A model generated the notes under the pieces. It did not search any database. It saw only the letters and a list, made by a program, of their open reading frames with translations, and was not told the DNA's origin. A DNA stretch of 64,000 bases, taken from assembly GCA_963921195.1 (NCBI GenBank), contig OY992537.1:77382894-77446893 (forward strand), given 5' to 3'. This DNA is from Pegoplata infirma. Lineage: Eukaryota > Arthropoda > Insecta > Diptera > Anthomyiidae. Position numbers and translations under genes: made by a program. This document shows, one piece after another, positions 34,201 to 46,070 of the stretch. Numbering within the stretch: the first letter of the stretch is position 1; each line of letters starts with the position of its first letter.

Positions 34201-36300
34201 ATTGTTAACCCTTAGTAGGACTTTTCAAATCTTGAAAAATGTCCGTTAGGTTTGAATTTTTGTTTCATATTTCTAATTCTTAGAAATATTACTAAATTGC
34301 AATGTACCTTATGAGTTTTGTATTAATTGTGTTTATATATTGTTGGACTGTATATTTTATAACTGAATTTTTATTTAGTTCGGTTTGAGTCCATATTAAT
34401 TATTTCTGAGAAATAATAATTGTTGTACAATGAGAAAATCTGAAAAAAATCAAGTGACAACACAGGCTAAGTGGAGATGTCGACAGCTTTCGGAAGATGC
34501 CACCCTTCCATCATCAGCACTCCTTCGATTGCCACACACTTAATGTGTGTCAGATTAAAATTAGCCATTTAAATGAAACTTTTGAAGAAATTAAGAATTG
34601 GAATTACTCCTCTTTGTGTTGAATAACCCCTATTCACCATTAATTCGTGTTGTATTCATTTGGCAGAAACTTAATCCATCTTAACTTTTAACAGAGTTGT
34701 ATTTTTCCCATTGTTAACCCTTAGTAGGACTTTTCAAATCTTGAAAAATGTCCGTTAGGTTTGAATTTTTGTTTCATATTTCTAATTCTTAGAAATATTA
34801 CTAAATTGCAATGTACCTTATGAGTTTTGTATTAATTGTGTTTATATATTGTTGGACTGTATATTTTATAACTGAATTTTTATTTAGTTCGGTTTGAGTC
34901 CATATTAATTATTTCTGAGAAATAATAATTGTTGTACAATGAGAAAATCTGAAAAAAATCAAGTGACAACACAGGCTAAGTGGAGATGTCGACAGCTTTC
35001 GGAAGATGCCACCCTTCCATCATCAGCACTCCTTCGATTGCCACACAATTAATGTGTGTCAGATTAAAATTAGCCATTTAAATGAAACTTTTGAAGAAAT
35101 TAAGAATTGGAATTACTCCTCTTTGTGTTGAATAACCCCTATTCACCATTAATTCGTGTTGTATTCATTTGGCAGAAACTTAATCCATCTTAACTTTTAA
35201 CAGAGTTGTATTTTTCCCATTGTTAACCCTTAGTAGGACTTTTCAAATCTTGAAAAATGTCCGTTAGGTTTGAATTTTTGTTTCATATTTCTAATTCTTA
35301 GAAATATTACTAAATTGCAATGTACCTTATGAGTTTTGTATTAATTGTGTTTATATATTGTTGGACTGTATATTTTATAACTGAATTTTTATTTAGTTCG
35401 GTTTGAGTCCATATTAATTATTTCTGAGAAATAATAATTGTTGTACAATGAGAAAATCTGAAAAAAATCAAGTGACAACACAGGCTAAGTGGAGATGTCG
35501 ACAGCTTTCGGAAGATGCCACCCTTCCATCATCAGCACTCCTTCGATTGCCACACACTTAATGTGTGTCAGATTAAAATTAGCCATTTAAATGAAACTTT
35601 TGAAGAAATTAAGAATTGGAATTACTCCTCTTTGTGTTGAATAACCCCTATTCACCATTAATTCGTGTTGTATTCATTTGGCAGAAACTTAATCCATCTT
35701 AACTTTTAACAGAGTTGTATTTTTCCCATTGTTAACCCTTAGTAGGACTTTTCAAATCTTGAAAAATGTCCGTTAGGTTTGAATTTTTGTTTCATATTTC
35801 TAATTCTTAGAAATATTACTAAATTGCAATGTACCTTATGAGTTTTGTATTAATTGTGTTTATATATTGTTGGACTGTATATTTTATAACTGAATTTTTA
35901 TTTAGTTCGGTTTGAGTCCATATTAATTATTTCTGAGAAATAATAATTGTTGTACAATGAGAAAATCTGAAAAAAATCAAGTGACAACACAGGCTAAGTG
36001 GAGATGTCGACAGCTTTCGGAAGATGCCACCCTTCCATCATCAGCACTCCTTCGATTGCCACACACTTAATGTGTGTCAGATTAAAATTAGCCATTTAAA
36101 TGAAACTTTTGAAGAAATTAAGAATTGGAATTACTCCTCTTTGTGTTGAATAACCCCTATTCACCATTAATTCGTGTTGTATTCATTTGGCAGAAACTTA
36201 ATCCATCTTAACTTTTAACAGAGTTGTATTTTTCCCATTGTTAACCCTTAGTAGGACTTTTCAAATCTTGAAAAATGTCCGTTAGGTTTGAATTTTTGTT
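31267..36300 (+). repeat. 509-bp satellite array, forward half (about 9.9 units)
   Basis: Units start with 'tattaattgtg' at 31267, 31776, 32285, 32794, 33303, 33812, 34321, 34830, 35339 and 35848, a constant 509-bp period. The copies look identical by eye except for single changes such as G to T at 34138 and C to A at 35048. Each unit holds three short hairpins ('attatttc'/'gaaataat', 'acacac'/'gtgtgt', 'atttctaa'/'ttagaaat') and no open frame of note. The last unit stops about 453 bp in. I do not recognise the unit. Confidence 0.97.
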
Positions 36301-39300
36301 CAATTCAAACCTAACGGACATTTTTCAAGATTTGAAAAGTCCTACTAAGGGTTAACAATGGGAAAAATACAACTCTGTTAAAAGTTAAGATGGATTAAGT
36401 TTCTGCCAAATGAATACAACACGAATTAATGGTGAATAGGGGTTATTCAACACAAAGAGGAGTAATTCCAATTCTTAATTTCTTCAAAAGTTTCATTTAA
36501 ATGGCTAATTTTAATCTGACACACATTAAGTGTGTGGCAATCGAAGGAGTGCTGATGATGGAAGGGTGGCATCTTCCGAAAGCTGTCGACATCTCCACTT
36601 AGCCTGTGTTGTCACTTGATTTTTTTCAGATTTTCTCATTGTACAACAATTATTATTTCTCAGAAATAATTAATATGGACTCAAACCGAACTAAATAAAA
36701 ATTCAGTTATAAAATATACAGTCCAACAATATATAAACACAATTAATACAAAACTCATAAGGTACATTGCAATTTAGTAATATTTCTAAGAATTAGAAAT
36801 ATGAAACAAAAATTCAAACCTAACGGACATTTTTCAAGATTTGAAAAGTCCTACTAAGGGTTAACAATGGGAAAAATACAACTCTGTTAAAAGTTAAGAT
36901 GGATTAAGTTTCTGCCAAATGAATACAACACGAATTAATGGTGAATAGGGGTTATTCAACACAAAGAGGAGTAATTCCAATTCTTAATTTCTTCAAAAGT
37001 TTCATTTAAATGGCTAATTTTAATCTGACACACATTAAGTGTGTGGCAATCGAAGGAGTGCTGATGATGGAAGGGTGGCATCTTCCGAAAGCTGTCGACA
37101 TCTCCACTTAGCCTGTGTTGTCACTTGATTTTTTTCAGATTTTCTCATTGTACAACAATTATTATTTCTCAGAAATAATTAATATGGACTCAAACCGAAC
37201 TAAATAAAAATTCAGTTATAAAATATACAGTCCAACAATATATAAACACAATTAATACAAAACTCATAAGGTACATTGCAATTTAGTAATATTTCTAAGA
37301 ATTAGAAATATGAAACAAAAATTCAAACCTAACGGACATTTTTCAAGATTTGAAAAGTCCTACTAAGGGTTAACAATGGGAAAAATACAACTCTGTTAAA
37401 AGTTAAGATGGATTAAGTTTCTGCCAAATGAATACAACACGAATTAATGGTGAATAGGGGTTATTCAACACAAAGAGGAGTAATTCCAATTCTTAATTTC
37501 TTCAAAAGTTTCATTTAAATGGCTAATTTTAATCTGACACACATTAAGTGTGTGGCAATCGAAGGAGTGCTGATGATGGAAGGGTGGCATCTTCCGAAAG
37601 CTGTCGACATCTCCACTTAGCCTGTGTTGTCACTTGATTTTTTTCAGATTTTCTCATTGTACAACAATTATTATTTCTCAGAAATAATTAATATGGACTC
37701 AAACCGAACTAAATAAAAATTCAGTTATAAAATATACAGTCCAACAATATATAAACACAATTAATACAAAACTCATAAGGTACATTGCAATTTAGTAATA
37801 TTTCTAAGAATTAGAAATATGAAACAAAAATTCAAACCTAACGGACATTTTTCAAGATTTGAAAAGTCCTACTAAGGGTTAACAATGGGAAAAATACAAC
37901 TCTGTTAAAAGTTAAGATGGATTAAGTTTCTGCCAAATGAATACAACACGAATTAATGGTGAATAGGGGTTATTCAACACAAAGAGGAGTAATTCCAATT
38001 CTTAATTTCTTCAAAAGTTTCATTTAAATGGCTAATTTTAATCTGACACACATTAAGTGTGTGGCAATCGAAGGAGTGCTGATGATGGAAGGGTGGCATC
38101 TTCCGAAAGCTGTCGACATCTCCACTTAGCCTGTGTTGTCACTTGATTTTTTTCAGATTTTCTCATTGTACAACAATTATTATTTCTCAGAAATAATTAA
38201 TATGGACTCAAACCGAACTAAATAAAAATTCAGTTATAAAATATACAGTCCAACAATATATAAACACAATTAATACAAAACTCATAAGGTACATTGCAAT
38301 TTAGTAATATTTCTAAGAATTAGAAATATGAAACAAAAATTCAAACCTAACGGACATTTTTCAAGATTTGAAAAGTCCTACTAAGGGTTAACAATGGGAA
38401 AAATACAACTCTGTTAAAAGTTAAGATGGATTAAGTTTCTGCCAAATGAATACAACACGAATTAATGGTGAATAGGGGTTATTCAACACAAAGAGGAGTA
38501 ATTCCAATTCTTAATTTCTTCAAAAGTTTCATTTAAATGGCTAATTTTAATCTGACACACATTAAGTGTGTGGCAATCGAAGGAGTGCTGATGATGGAAG
38601 GGTGGCATCTTCCGAAAGCTGTCGACATCTCCACTTAGCCTGTGTTGTCACTTGATTTTTTTCAGATTTTCTCATTGTACAACAATTATTATTTCTCAGA
38701 AATAATTAATATGGACTCAAACCGAACTAAATAAAAATTCAGTTATAAAATATACAGTCCAACAATATATAAACACAATTAATACAAAACTCATAAGGTA
38801 CATTGCAATTTAGTAATATTTCTAAGAATTAGAAATATGAAACAAAAATTCAAACCTAACGGACATTTTTCAAGATTTGAAAAGTCCTACTAAGGGTTAA
38901 CAATGGGAAAAATACAACTCTGTTAAAAGTTAAGATGGATTAAGTTTCTGCCAAATGAATACAACACGAATTAATGGTGAATAGGGGTTATTCAACACAA
39001 AGAGGAGTAATTCCAATTCTTAATTTCTTCAAAAGTTTCATTTAAATGGCTAATTTTAATCTGACACACATTAAGTGTGTGGCAATCGAAGGAGTGCTGA
39101 TGATGGAAGGGTGGCATCTTCCGAAAGCTGTCGACATCTCCACTTAGCCTGTGTTGTCACTTGATTTTTTTCAGATTTTCTCATTGTACAACAATTATTA
39201 TTTCTCAGAAATAATTAATATGGACTCAAACCGAACTAAATAAAAATTCAGTTATAAAATATACAGTCCAACAATATATAAACACAATTAATACAAAACT

Positions 39301-41801
39301 CATAAGGTACATTGCAATTTAGTAATATTTCTAAGAATTAGAAATATGAAACAAAAATTCAAACCTAACGGACATTTTTCAAGATTTGAAAAGTCCTACT
39401 AAGGGTTAACAATGGGAAAAATACAACTCTGTTAAAAGTTAAGATGGATTAAGTTTCTGCCAAATGAATACAACACGAATTAATGGTGAATAGGGGTTAT
39501 TCAACACAAAGAGGAGTAATTCCAATTCTTAATTTCTTCAAAAGTTTCATTTAAATGGCTAATTTTAATCTGACACACATTAAGTGTGTGGCAATCGAAG
39601 GAGTGCTGATGATGGAAGGGTGGCATCTTCCGAAAGCTGTCGACATCTCCACTTAGCCTGTGTTGTCACTTGATTTTTTTCAGATTTTCTCATTGTACAA
39701 CAATTATTATTTCTCAGAAATAATTAATATGGACTCAAACCGAACTAAATAAAAATTCAGTTATAAAATATACAGTCCAACAATATATAAACACAATTAA
39801 TACAAAACTCATAAGGTACATTGCAATTTAGTAATATTTCTAAGAATTAGAAATATGAAACAAAAATTCAAACCTAACGGACATTTTTCAAGATTTGAAA
39901 AGTCCTACTAAGGGTTAACAATGGGAAAAATACAACTCTGTTAAAAGTTAAGATGGATTAAGTTTCTGCCAAATGAATACAACACGAATTAATGGTGAAT
40001 AGGGGTTATTCAACACAAAGAGGAGTAATTCCAATTCTTAATTTCTTCAAAAGTTTCATTTAAATGGCTAATTTTAATCTGACACACATTAAGTGTGTGG
40101 CAATCGAAGGAGTGCTGATGATGGAAGGGTGGCATCTTCCGAAAGCTGTCGACATCTCCACTTAGCCTGTGTTGTCACTTGATTTTTTTCAGATTTTCTC
40201 ATTGTACAACAATTATTATTTCTCAGAAATAATTAATATGGACTCAAACCGAACTAAATAAAAATTCAGTTATAAAATATACAGTCCAACAATATATAAA
40301 CACAATTAATACAAAACTCATAAGGTACATTGCAATTTAGTAATATTTCTAAGAATTAGAAATATGAAACAAAAATTCAAACCTAACGGACATTTTTCAA
40401 GATTTGAAAAGTCCTACTAAGGGTTAACAATGGGAAAAATACAACTCTGTTAAAAGTTAAGATGGATTAAGTTTCTGCCAAATGAATACAACACGAATTA
40501 ATGGTGAATAGGGGTTATTCAACACAAAGAGGAGTAATTCCAATTCTTAATTTCTTCAAAAGTTTCATTTAAATGGCTAATTTTAATCTGACACACATTA
40601 AGTGTGTGGCAATCGAAGGAGTGCTGATGATGGAAGGGTGGCATCTTCCGAAAGCTGTCGACATCTCCACTTAGCCTGTGTTGTCACTTGATTTTTTTCA
40701 GATTTTCTCATTGTACAACAATTATTATTTCTCAGAAATAATTAATATGGACTCAAACCGAACTAAATAAAAATTCAGTTATAAAATATACAGTCCAACA
40801 ATATATAAACACAATTAATACAAAACTCATAAGGTACATTGCAATTTAGTAATATTTCTAAGAATTAGAAATATGAAACAAAAATTCAAACCTAACGGAC
40901 ATTTTTCAAGATTTGAAAAGTCCTACTAAGGGTTAACAATGGGAAAAATACAACTCTGTTAAAAGTTAAGATGGATTAAGTTTCTGCCAAATGAATACAA
41001 CACGAATTAATGGTGAATAGGGGTTATTCAACACAAAGAGGAGTAATTCCAATTCTTAATTTCTTCAAAAGTTTCATTTAAATGGCTAATTTTAATCTGA
41101 CACACATTAAGTGTGTGGCAATCGAAGGAGTGCTGATGATGGAAGGGTGGCATCTTCCGAAAGCTGTCGACATCTCCACTTAGCCTGTGTTGTCACTTGA
41201 TTTTTTTCAGATTTTCTCATTGTACAACAATTATTATTTCTCAGAAATAATTAATATGGACTCAAACCGAACTAAATAAAAATTCAGTTATAAAATATAC
41301 AGTCCAACAATATATAAACACAATTAATACAAAACTCATAAGGTACATTGCAATTTAGTAATATTTCTAAGAATTAGAAATATGAAACAAAAATTCAAAC
41401 CTAACGGACATTTTTCAAGATTTGAAAAGTCCTACTAAGGGTTAACAATGGGAAAAATACAACTCTGTTAAAAGTTAAGATGGATTAAGTTTCTGCCAAA
41501 TGAATACAACACGAATTAATGGTGAATAGGGGTTATTCAACACAAAGAGGAGTAATTCCAATTCTTAATTTCTTCAAAAGTTTCATTTAAATGGCTAATT
41601 TTAATCTGACACACATTAAGTGTGTGGCAATCGAAGGAGTGCTGATGATGGAAGGGTGGCATCTTCCGAAAGCTGTCGACATCTCCACTTAGCCTGTGTT
41701 GTCACTTGATTTTTTTCAGATTTTCTCATTGTACAACAATTATTATTTCTCAGAAATAATTAATATGGACTCAAACCGAACTAAATAAAAATTCAGTTAT
41801 A
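36301..41801 (-). repeat. 509-bp satellite array, inverted half (about 10.8 units)
   Basis: From 36302 the same unit runs in reverse complement ('aattcaaacctaacgg' at 36302, then every 509 bp) to 41801. There it ends within 'attcagttat', at a different point in the unit from where the forward half begins (unit base 38 instead of 1). The halves meet head to head around a 7-bp spacer 'tttgttc'. The two sides make a near-perfect palindrome of about 5 kb per arm. Confidence 0.97.
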
Positions 41802-41973
41802 TATTTTTTTTTTTTTTCAAAAATTACTAAAAAAAATTTTTTTAAACAAAATAAAATATTTCTATACAAAACTGTTATTTTTTTCACGTTCGAAAATTTA
41901 TTATCACTTAAAATGGGCATTGTGGAGGGTATTCATAGATTCGGCCAAGTCGAATTTAACTTTTCTACTTGTT

Positions 41974-42720
41974 TTAATTGCATTTTGCTTCAGGTCTTAA
42001 ATTAAAATTACTCATACGATCTTAAAATGCATTCATACACTCATACATAAACACATACATACTTCCACTAAAATTTCAAGATATACTCGAGTGAAAATTT
42101 AAATCAAAAGCAGATTATCAAATTCATATCATCAAGAAGACAAAAGGCCTTATGTCAGCAAGAATATTGAATTGGTAAGTGTTATTTATTATTTTTGTTA
42201 AATTTTCACTCTACATAAATATCGGAAAACATAGACGCATGTTTCGTTTCCGTAACGTTTCACATTTTTTAAAAATTTTAAGAATAAAATTTGATCAGTT
42301 TGATTCATACATATTCCGGGTAAAAACCTTTAATACACTTTTCTATGAATAATTTTGTTCTTACATCACACGTATAATTTTTGCAGGTGCATAAAATCGC
42401 GTAATTTTAATTTTTTTTTTAGTATTATTTTTAATCATTTTTTTCGTTATTTAAATTTTGTTTTAATTTGGTTTCAATACGTTAAATATTTATACTGTTT
42501 CAATATCATGTGTTTCAACCAGTTCCCTGGTAAAAACGTTGAATATTATTAGTTTTTTGTTCAAATACACGAATAAGTTTTTTCCAAATTCATTTAAAGA
42601 AAAATAAAATATTTATAATGCTTCTTCTATCTATAAATAGATTTTACGTTGTTGGTTTTAATTTTAAATAAAATTTTTATATTTGTAAAATGAATTGCTA
42701 AATTTTAACTATTTCCACGA
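41974..42720. other. AT-rich DNA with splice-like signals
   Basis: 'attttgcttcag' at about 41986 and 'gaattggtaagtg' at about 42171 resemble a plus-strand splice acceptor and donor bounding roughly 175 bases without a long open frame. This might be a non-coding exon, or chance. The remainder is AT-rich. Confidence 0.25.
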
Positions 42721-43245
42721 AAGTTTAGGTAGTCAATTAGGTAAAGCATTGGGCCATCTACAATCTTTTTACTGGATGGTAAGGACAGGGTGGGCTTAGA
42801 TCATGGGGGGTCAATGTCACCTTTCCCCTCTTCCTCTCTTATCTGTACAACTCTTTTCCTCTCTCTTTCAGTTTTATTTTTTTATATCTTCTTGTGACAT
42901 AGGCTTGTTTTGGTGGTTTTCGAATGTTTCGGTGTGTAGCTACCTATTTTTATTTTTATTTTTATGGTAACGGACTGCGATCTACCTGGAGGGAACAAGA
43001 TCTCCACCCCATTTTCCCTGAACTTAGCCAGACTTTTAGGTAGCACGGTTCCCCAGTAGGTGGGGCCTGGAAAGGTGAGTCGTTACAAGTCAGTAACTAC
43101 TTATTTATCTCCATACTCTTCACTAGTTATTTTTGTCTCACGCCCTTGTCAAAATAATTAGTGTTTCATTCAATAAGTAACTACTTATTAACATCTGTTT
43201 CGGATTACAAAACCCATTACTAGTAATGTCAATTTTTGCTGGGAA
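42721..43245. other. Less AT-rich segment ending in a CAGCAAAA-type terminus
   Basis: 42960-43085 is GC-richer ('ctggagggaacaagatctcc', 'ccccagtaggtggggcctgg') and may be a fragment of an unrecognised transposon or host sequence. From about 43090 'agtaactact' and 'aacccattactagtaat' words lead to 'tttttgctggga' at 43235-43246, a lone end of the CAGCAAAA family. Confidence 0.35.
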
Positions 43246-44198
43246 ACTTTACAATTTTATAAACAATATTGTTTTTTTAAGTTTTTTCGTAAGTCTTACG
43301 ATTTCCGAGCACAAAAATGTTTAAAAAAACTGTCAAAAAGTCAATATTGTCAAAAAAAAATTTTTTAACGCCCATATCTTCCAAAGTACTCTAATCAACA
43401 AATATCCAAAAATTAACAAAATCGGTGATCCGTCAGTTTAATTTCCCATGGATTTGCTCATATACAAAAAGACTAATTTCGCGATATCTCGCAAATGTGA
43501 TCAGCTACGATTTCGCTGTTAACAGTTTTTGTACCATTTAATCATGTACAAATAACTGCGTTTACACTTTTCGTCGACACTAAATTTCAATCTAAACATC
43601 GCTGGGGCTCACCGTGTGAAAATGAGGTCAAAAAAATTTAAAGTTGTGCCGTTTTCGAGATATTGCTAGTTAACTTAAAATATCTTCAGAACAATTCGGT
43701 TGATACATTTTTTTTTGTTTTAAATTAATTGTAATTAAATGCTTTATCAGTTCTAAATACAACCTTTTTCAATCTGATTATCGCATTAGAAGCTATTATC
43801 GATAAGTCGACAATTTTGCTTCAATTTTACCGAAATTCGGAAAAAAAGTCTTTCAGAAATATTCAAGTTTAAAGTTGCATGAATTTAAGTAAAAATGCAG
43901 AAACTGCAAACCAAAAAGAAGGAAATCTACAGATTTGGAACGGAGATATTTTTATTTAAGTAAAACCACTTTTTTTAAACTTTAAAATTTGGAAAGTTAG
44001 CAATATCTCGAAAACTGTCATACTTTAGACACTTTAGACTTCATTTTCGGACTTAGCGCGAGATTTAGCATAGAAAATAAATGCAAAATTCCGGGGATCA
44101 AAATCTCTGTAAACTAGTGTAATTAGGAAATAAAAATCAGGAAAATCAGATATTTTGAAAAAAAAAAAAAAAAATTAAAAAACAGAAAAATTCAAGAA
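43246..44198. other. AT-rich DNA with recurring ATATCTCG words
   Basis: 'gatatctcg', 'gagatattgc' and 'aatatctcgaaaac' recur in both orientations (near 43485, 43662 and 44003). This suggests an eroded dispersed repeat. No inverted ends or coding sequence found. It ends in an A homopolymer near 44160. Confidence 0.3.
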
Positions 44199-44833
44199 AA
44201 AAAGTAGAAAAGTTAAATTCCACTTGGTCAAATCTATGAATACCCTACACAATGCCCTTTTAAAGTGATAGTAAGTAAAAAAAAAAAAATGAAAATTATG
44301 ATTAGAAATTTTTTATTTTGAGTAAAAAATTTTTTTTAGTCATTAAAAAATATTTCTTTTTGAGTGTAAAATATTTTTTACGGTTTTCTTAATAACTTTT
44401 GAACTACTCAACCTATTTTCTGAAATTCAATATCAAATAGACCAGGGAAACGATAAATATATATGCCAAGTTTTAGCAGTCTTTTGAAAGTTAGCGTGTT
44501 TTTGTCTCGCAAATTCGCGAAAACCCCTTGTCTAAATTTAATCTTTTGCTCATAACTTTTGAACCACTGGACTATTTTACTGGTTTGCAATACTAAACTG
44601 ACAAGGTAAATTAGAAACATATATGCTAAACTTCAGAAGTCTCAGTAAAGTCTTTTGAAAGTTATCGTGTTTTCTACAGACGAACAGGACGAACATCGTA
44701 AGATCGACTTAGAATCGATCAAGGATAATGAATATATATACTTTATGGGGTCCATGATTATTTGAGGTGTTACAAATGGAATGACAATGTTATATGTATA
44801 TACCGTCTATCACTCGAGTGAAGGATATAAAAA
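44199..44833 (-). mobile_element. mini-me-like element, type A copy 4, diverged
   Basis: Starts (element 3' end) with 'aagtagaaaagttaaatt' and 'gaataccctacac', and ends with 'cactcgagtgaaggatata'. The GTCY tract is almost gone (only 'gacgaacaggacgaacatc' near 44680). It is the most decayed type A copy and probably the oldest. Confidence 0.8.
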
Positions 44834-45437
44834 AGAAAATAACAAGTAGAAAAATTAAATTCGACTTGGTCATTCGACAATGCCATTTTAAGTGACAGAA
44901 AATTTTCTAACATGAAAAAAAAAACATTTTTGATCAGAAATATTTTATTTTGTGTGAAAAGATTTTTTTTAGTAATTTTTGAAAAAAACAAATAAATAAT
45001 TTACAAATTTTTTTTTTTGCTGTAGGCAAATTCGCCCAAAGAAAAATCGGCCAAAAAAATTTATGAAAAATCGCATAAATGCAAATCGCCCAAAAAATAT
45101 GAAAAATTACCCAAAAAGAAAAATATGAAATTTCGCCCAAAATTTACGAAAAAAAAGCCCAAGAAAGAAAAAAAATTACCCAAAAAAAGATTTTTCCGAA
45201 AACACGTTTCCCCACAACACATATTATTCACAAAAGTTTTATTTTGCGGAGAGGGTGGGTTTAAGGCATGGAGTTTGATCCCTAAGCTCGGCCCAAAGGC
45301 CGGCTATGAAGAAAAACTTTTAAGAAAAAAGGAACAAATTTTAAGACATGACTTTTTGTTACGTATCCCTATTAATATTTTTGACATATCGTCTTCTTGA
45401 TAATATGGTCTGAAGAAATAGAAAAAAATGCATAGAT

Positions 45438-45584
45438 GTGCGATGAAAGCGCCGCAGGCGAAAAATTTTAACAACAAATTTTAAAAAAAATCGTGCGGTT
45501 AACAATAAATTTTTACAAAAAATCGCTCGTTTTTTTGTTAAAATTTGTTGTTAAAATTTTTCACCTGCGGCGCTTTCATCGCAC
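45438..45584. repeat. Long hairpin, possible nested MITE
   Basis: 'gtgcgatgaaagcgccgcag' mirrors 'ctgcggcgctttcatcgcac', and pairing continues through 'aacaacaaatttta'. The loop, about 40 bp, contains 'tcgtgcggttaac'. It could be a complete small MITE. Confidence 0.8.
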
Positions 45585-45619
45585 CTCCACGTTGTTTTTT
45601 ACTTCATTACTTTTGATTT

Positions 45620-45786
45620 TCTACTGGAAGCGGTAGATTAGTATGAAATCTGATAATCTGAAACTAAATGCAGAGGTTGTCAGTTCGATTCCCACCAGAA
45701 CCTTTGTCTGTTGCTCCACAACGGGAAGGATGTTAATCAGCTTTTTCTTGGTTAGTTAAGTATATAATTTATATAAAAAAAAAAAA
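45620..45786 (+). repeat. Diverged tRNA-derived SINE-like unit
   Basis: Contains a B box 'cagttcgattcccacc' followed by a body ('cctttgtctg', 'gttagttaagtatataattt') and a poly(A) tail, in the same order as the better preserved copy at 53029-53202. The A box is poor. Confidence 0.55.
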
Positions 45787-46070
45787 CTCGTTCCATTGTT
45801 TCTAAAATATGAATAAACTATTTGCTTAAGATTGTTCCACTATGTAGGATATTAATTTTTTCAATTGGCTGTTTCATTGCAATTTATTTCAGTTTTGACA
45901 TTTTAAGATTTTGACAAAAATTCCAACCAAACTAAAAATGGGCAATTTATCATATTTGTATGAAAAATTTTTGGACGAAATTGCATTTCTTTTTTGGGCG
46001 ATTTTGCCTACAGCCAATTTTTTTTTTGTGTGTAAAATTTTTTTCGAGTGTATTTTTTTAGTGTAAAAAT

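Larger units (their letters stand above)
30536..41973 (+). mobile_element. mini-me/DINE-1-like element, type A copy 3, carrying a 10.5 kb satellite insertion
   Basis: The 5' portion (30536-31266) has all type A landmarks: 'tataccctccactctagtga', inverted 'agagggtata', core and (GTCY)n, body, and 'acactcgaaaaaa' blocks. The 3' portion (41802-41973) continues exactly where the 5' portion stops, through 'acaaaataaaatatttct' to 'gtggagggtattcataga' and 'ttttctacttgtttt'. Together they make one ordinary element of about 0.9 kb, so everything from 31267 to 41801 was added later. It is non-coding. Confidence 0.9.
45019..46014. mobile_element. TIR element with GCTGTAGGC ends, composite
   Basis: 'gctgtaggcaaattcgccca' and its mirror ending 'attttgcctacagc' bound 996 bp. 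T-runs on both sides ('aattttttt') are the likely duplicated target. The left end has a run of 'atcgcccaaaaa'-like repeats. The middle holds a long hairpin (45438-45584) and a SINE-like unit (45620-45786). No transposase. Confidence 0.82.

Noticed and set aside
31267..41801. CRISPR array, rDNA, histone or 5S gene cluster
   Set aside because: The repeat unit is 509 bp with no spacers, no rRNA- or histone-like sequence and no pol III boxes, in an insect transposon context.
42355..42552. 65-codon plus-strand open frame
   Set aside because: Hydrophobic Phe/Asn/Tyr composition typical of random AT-rich frames.
45125..45400. 91-codon plus-strand open frame, Lys-rich
   Set aside because: Lies in the ATCGCCCAAAA repeat field and hairpin approach of the TIR element, so its composition comes from the repeats.
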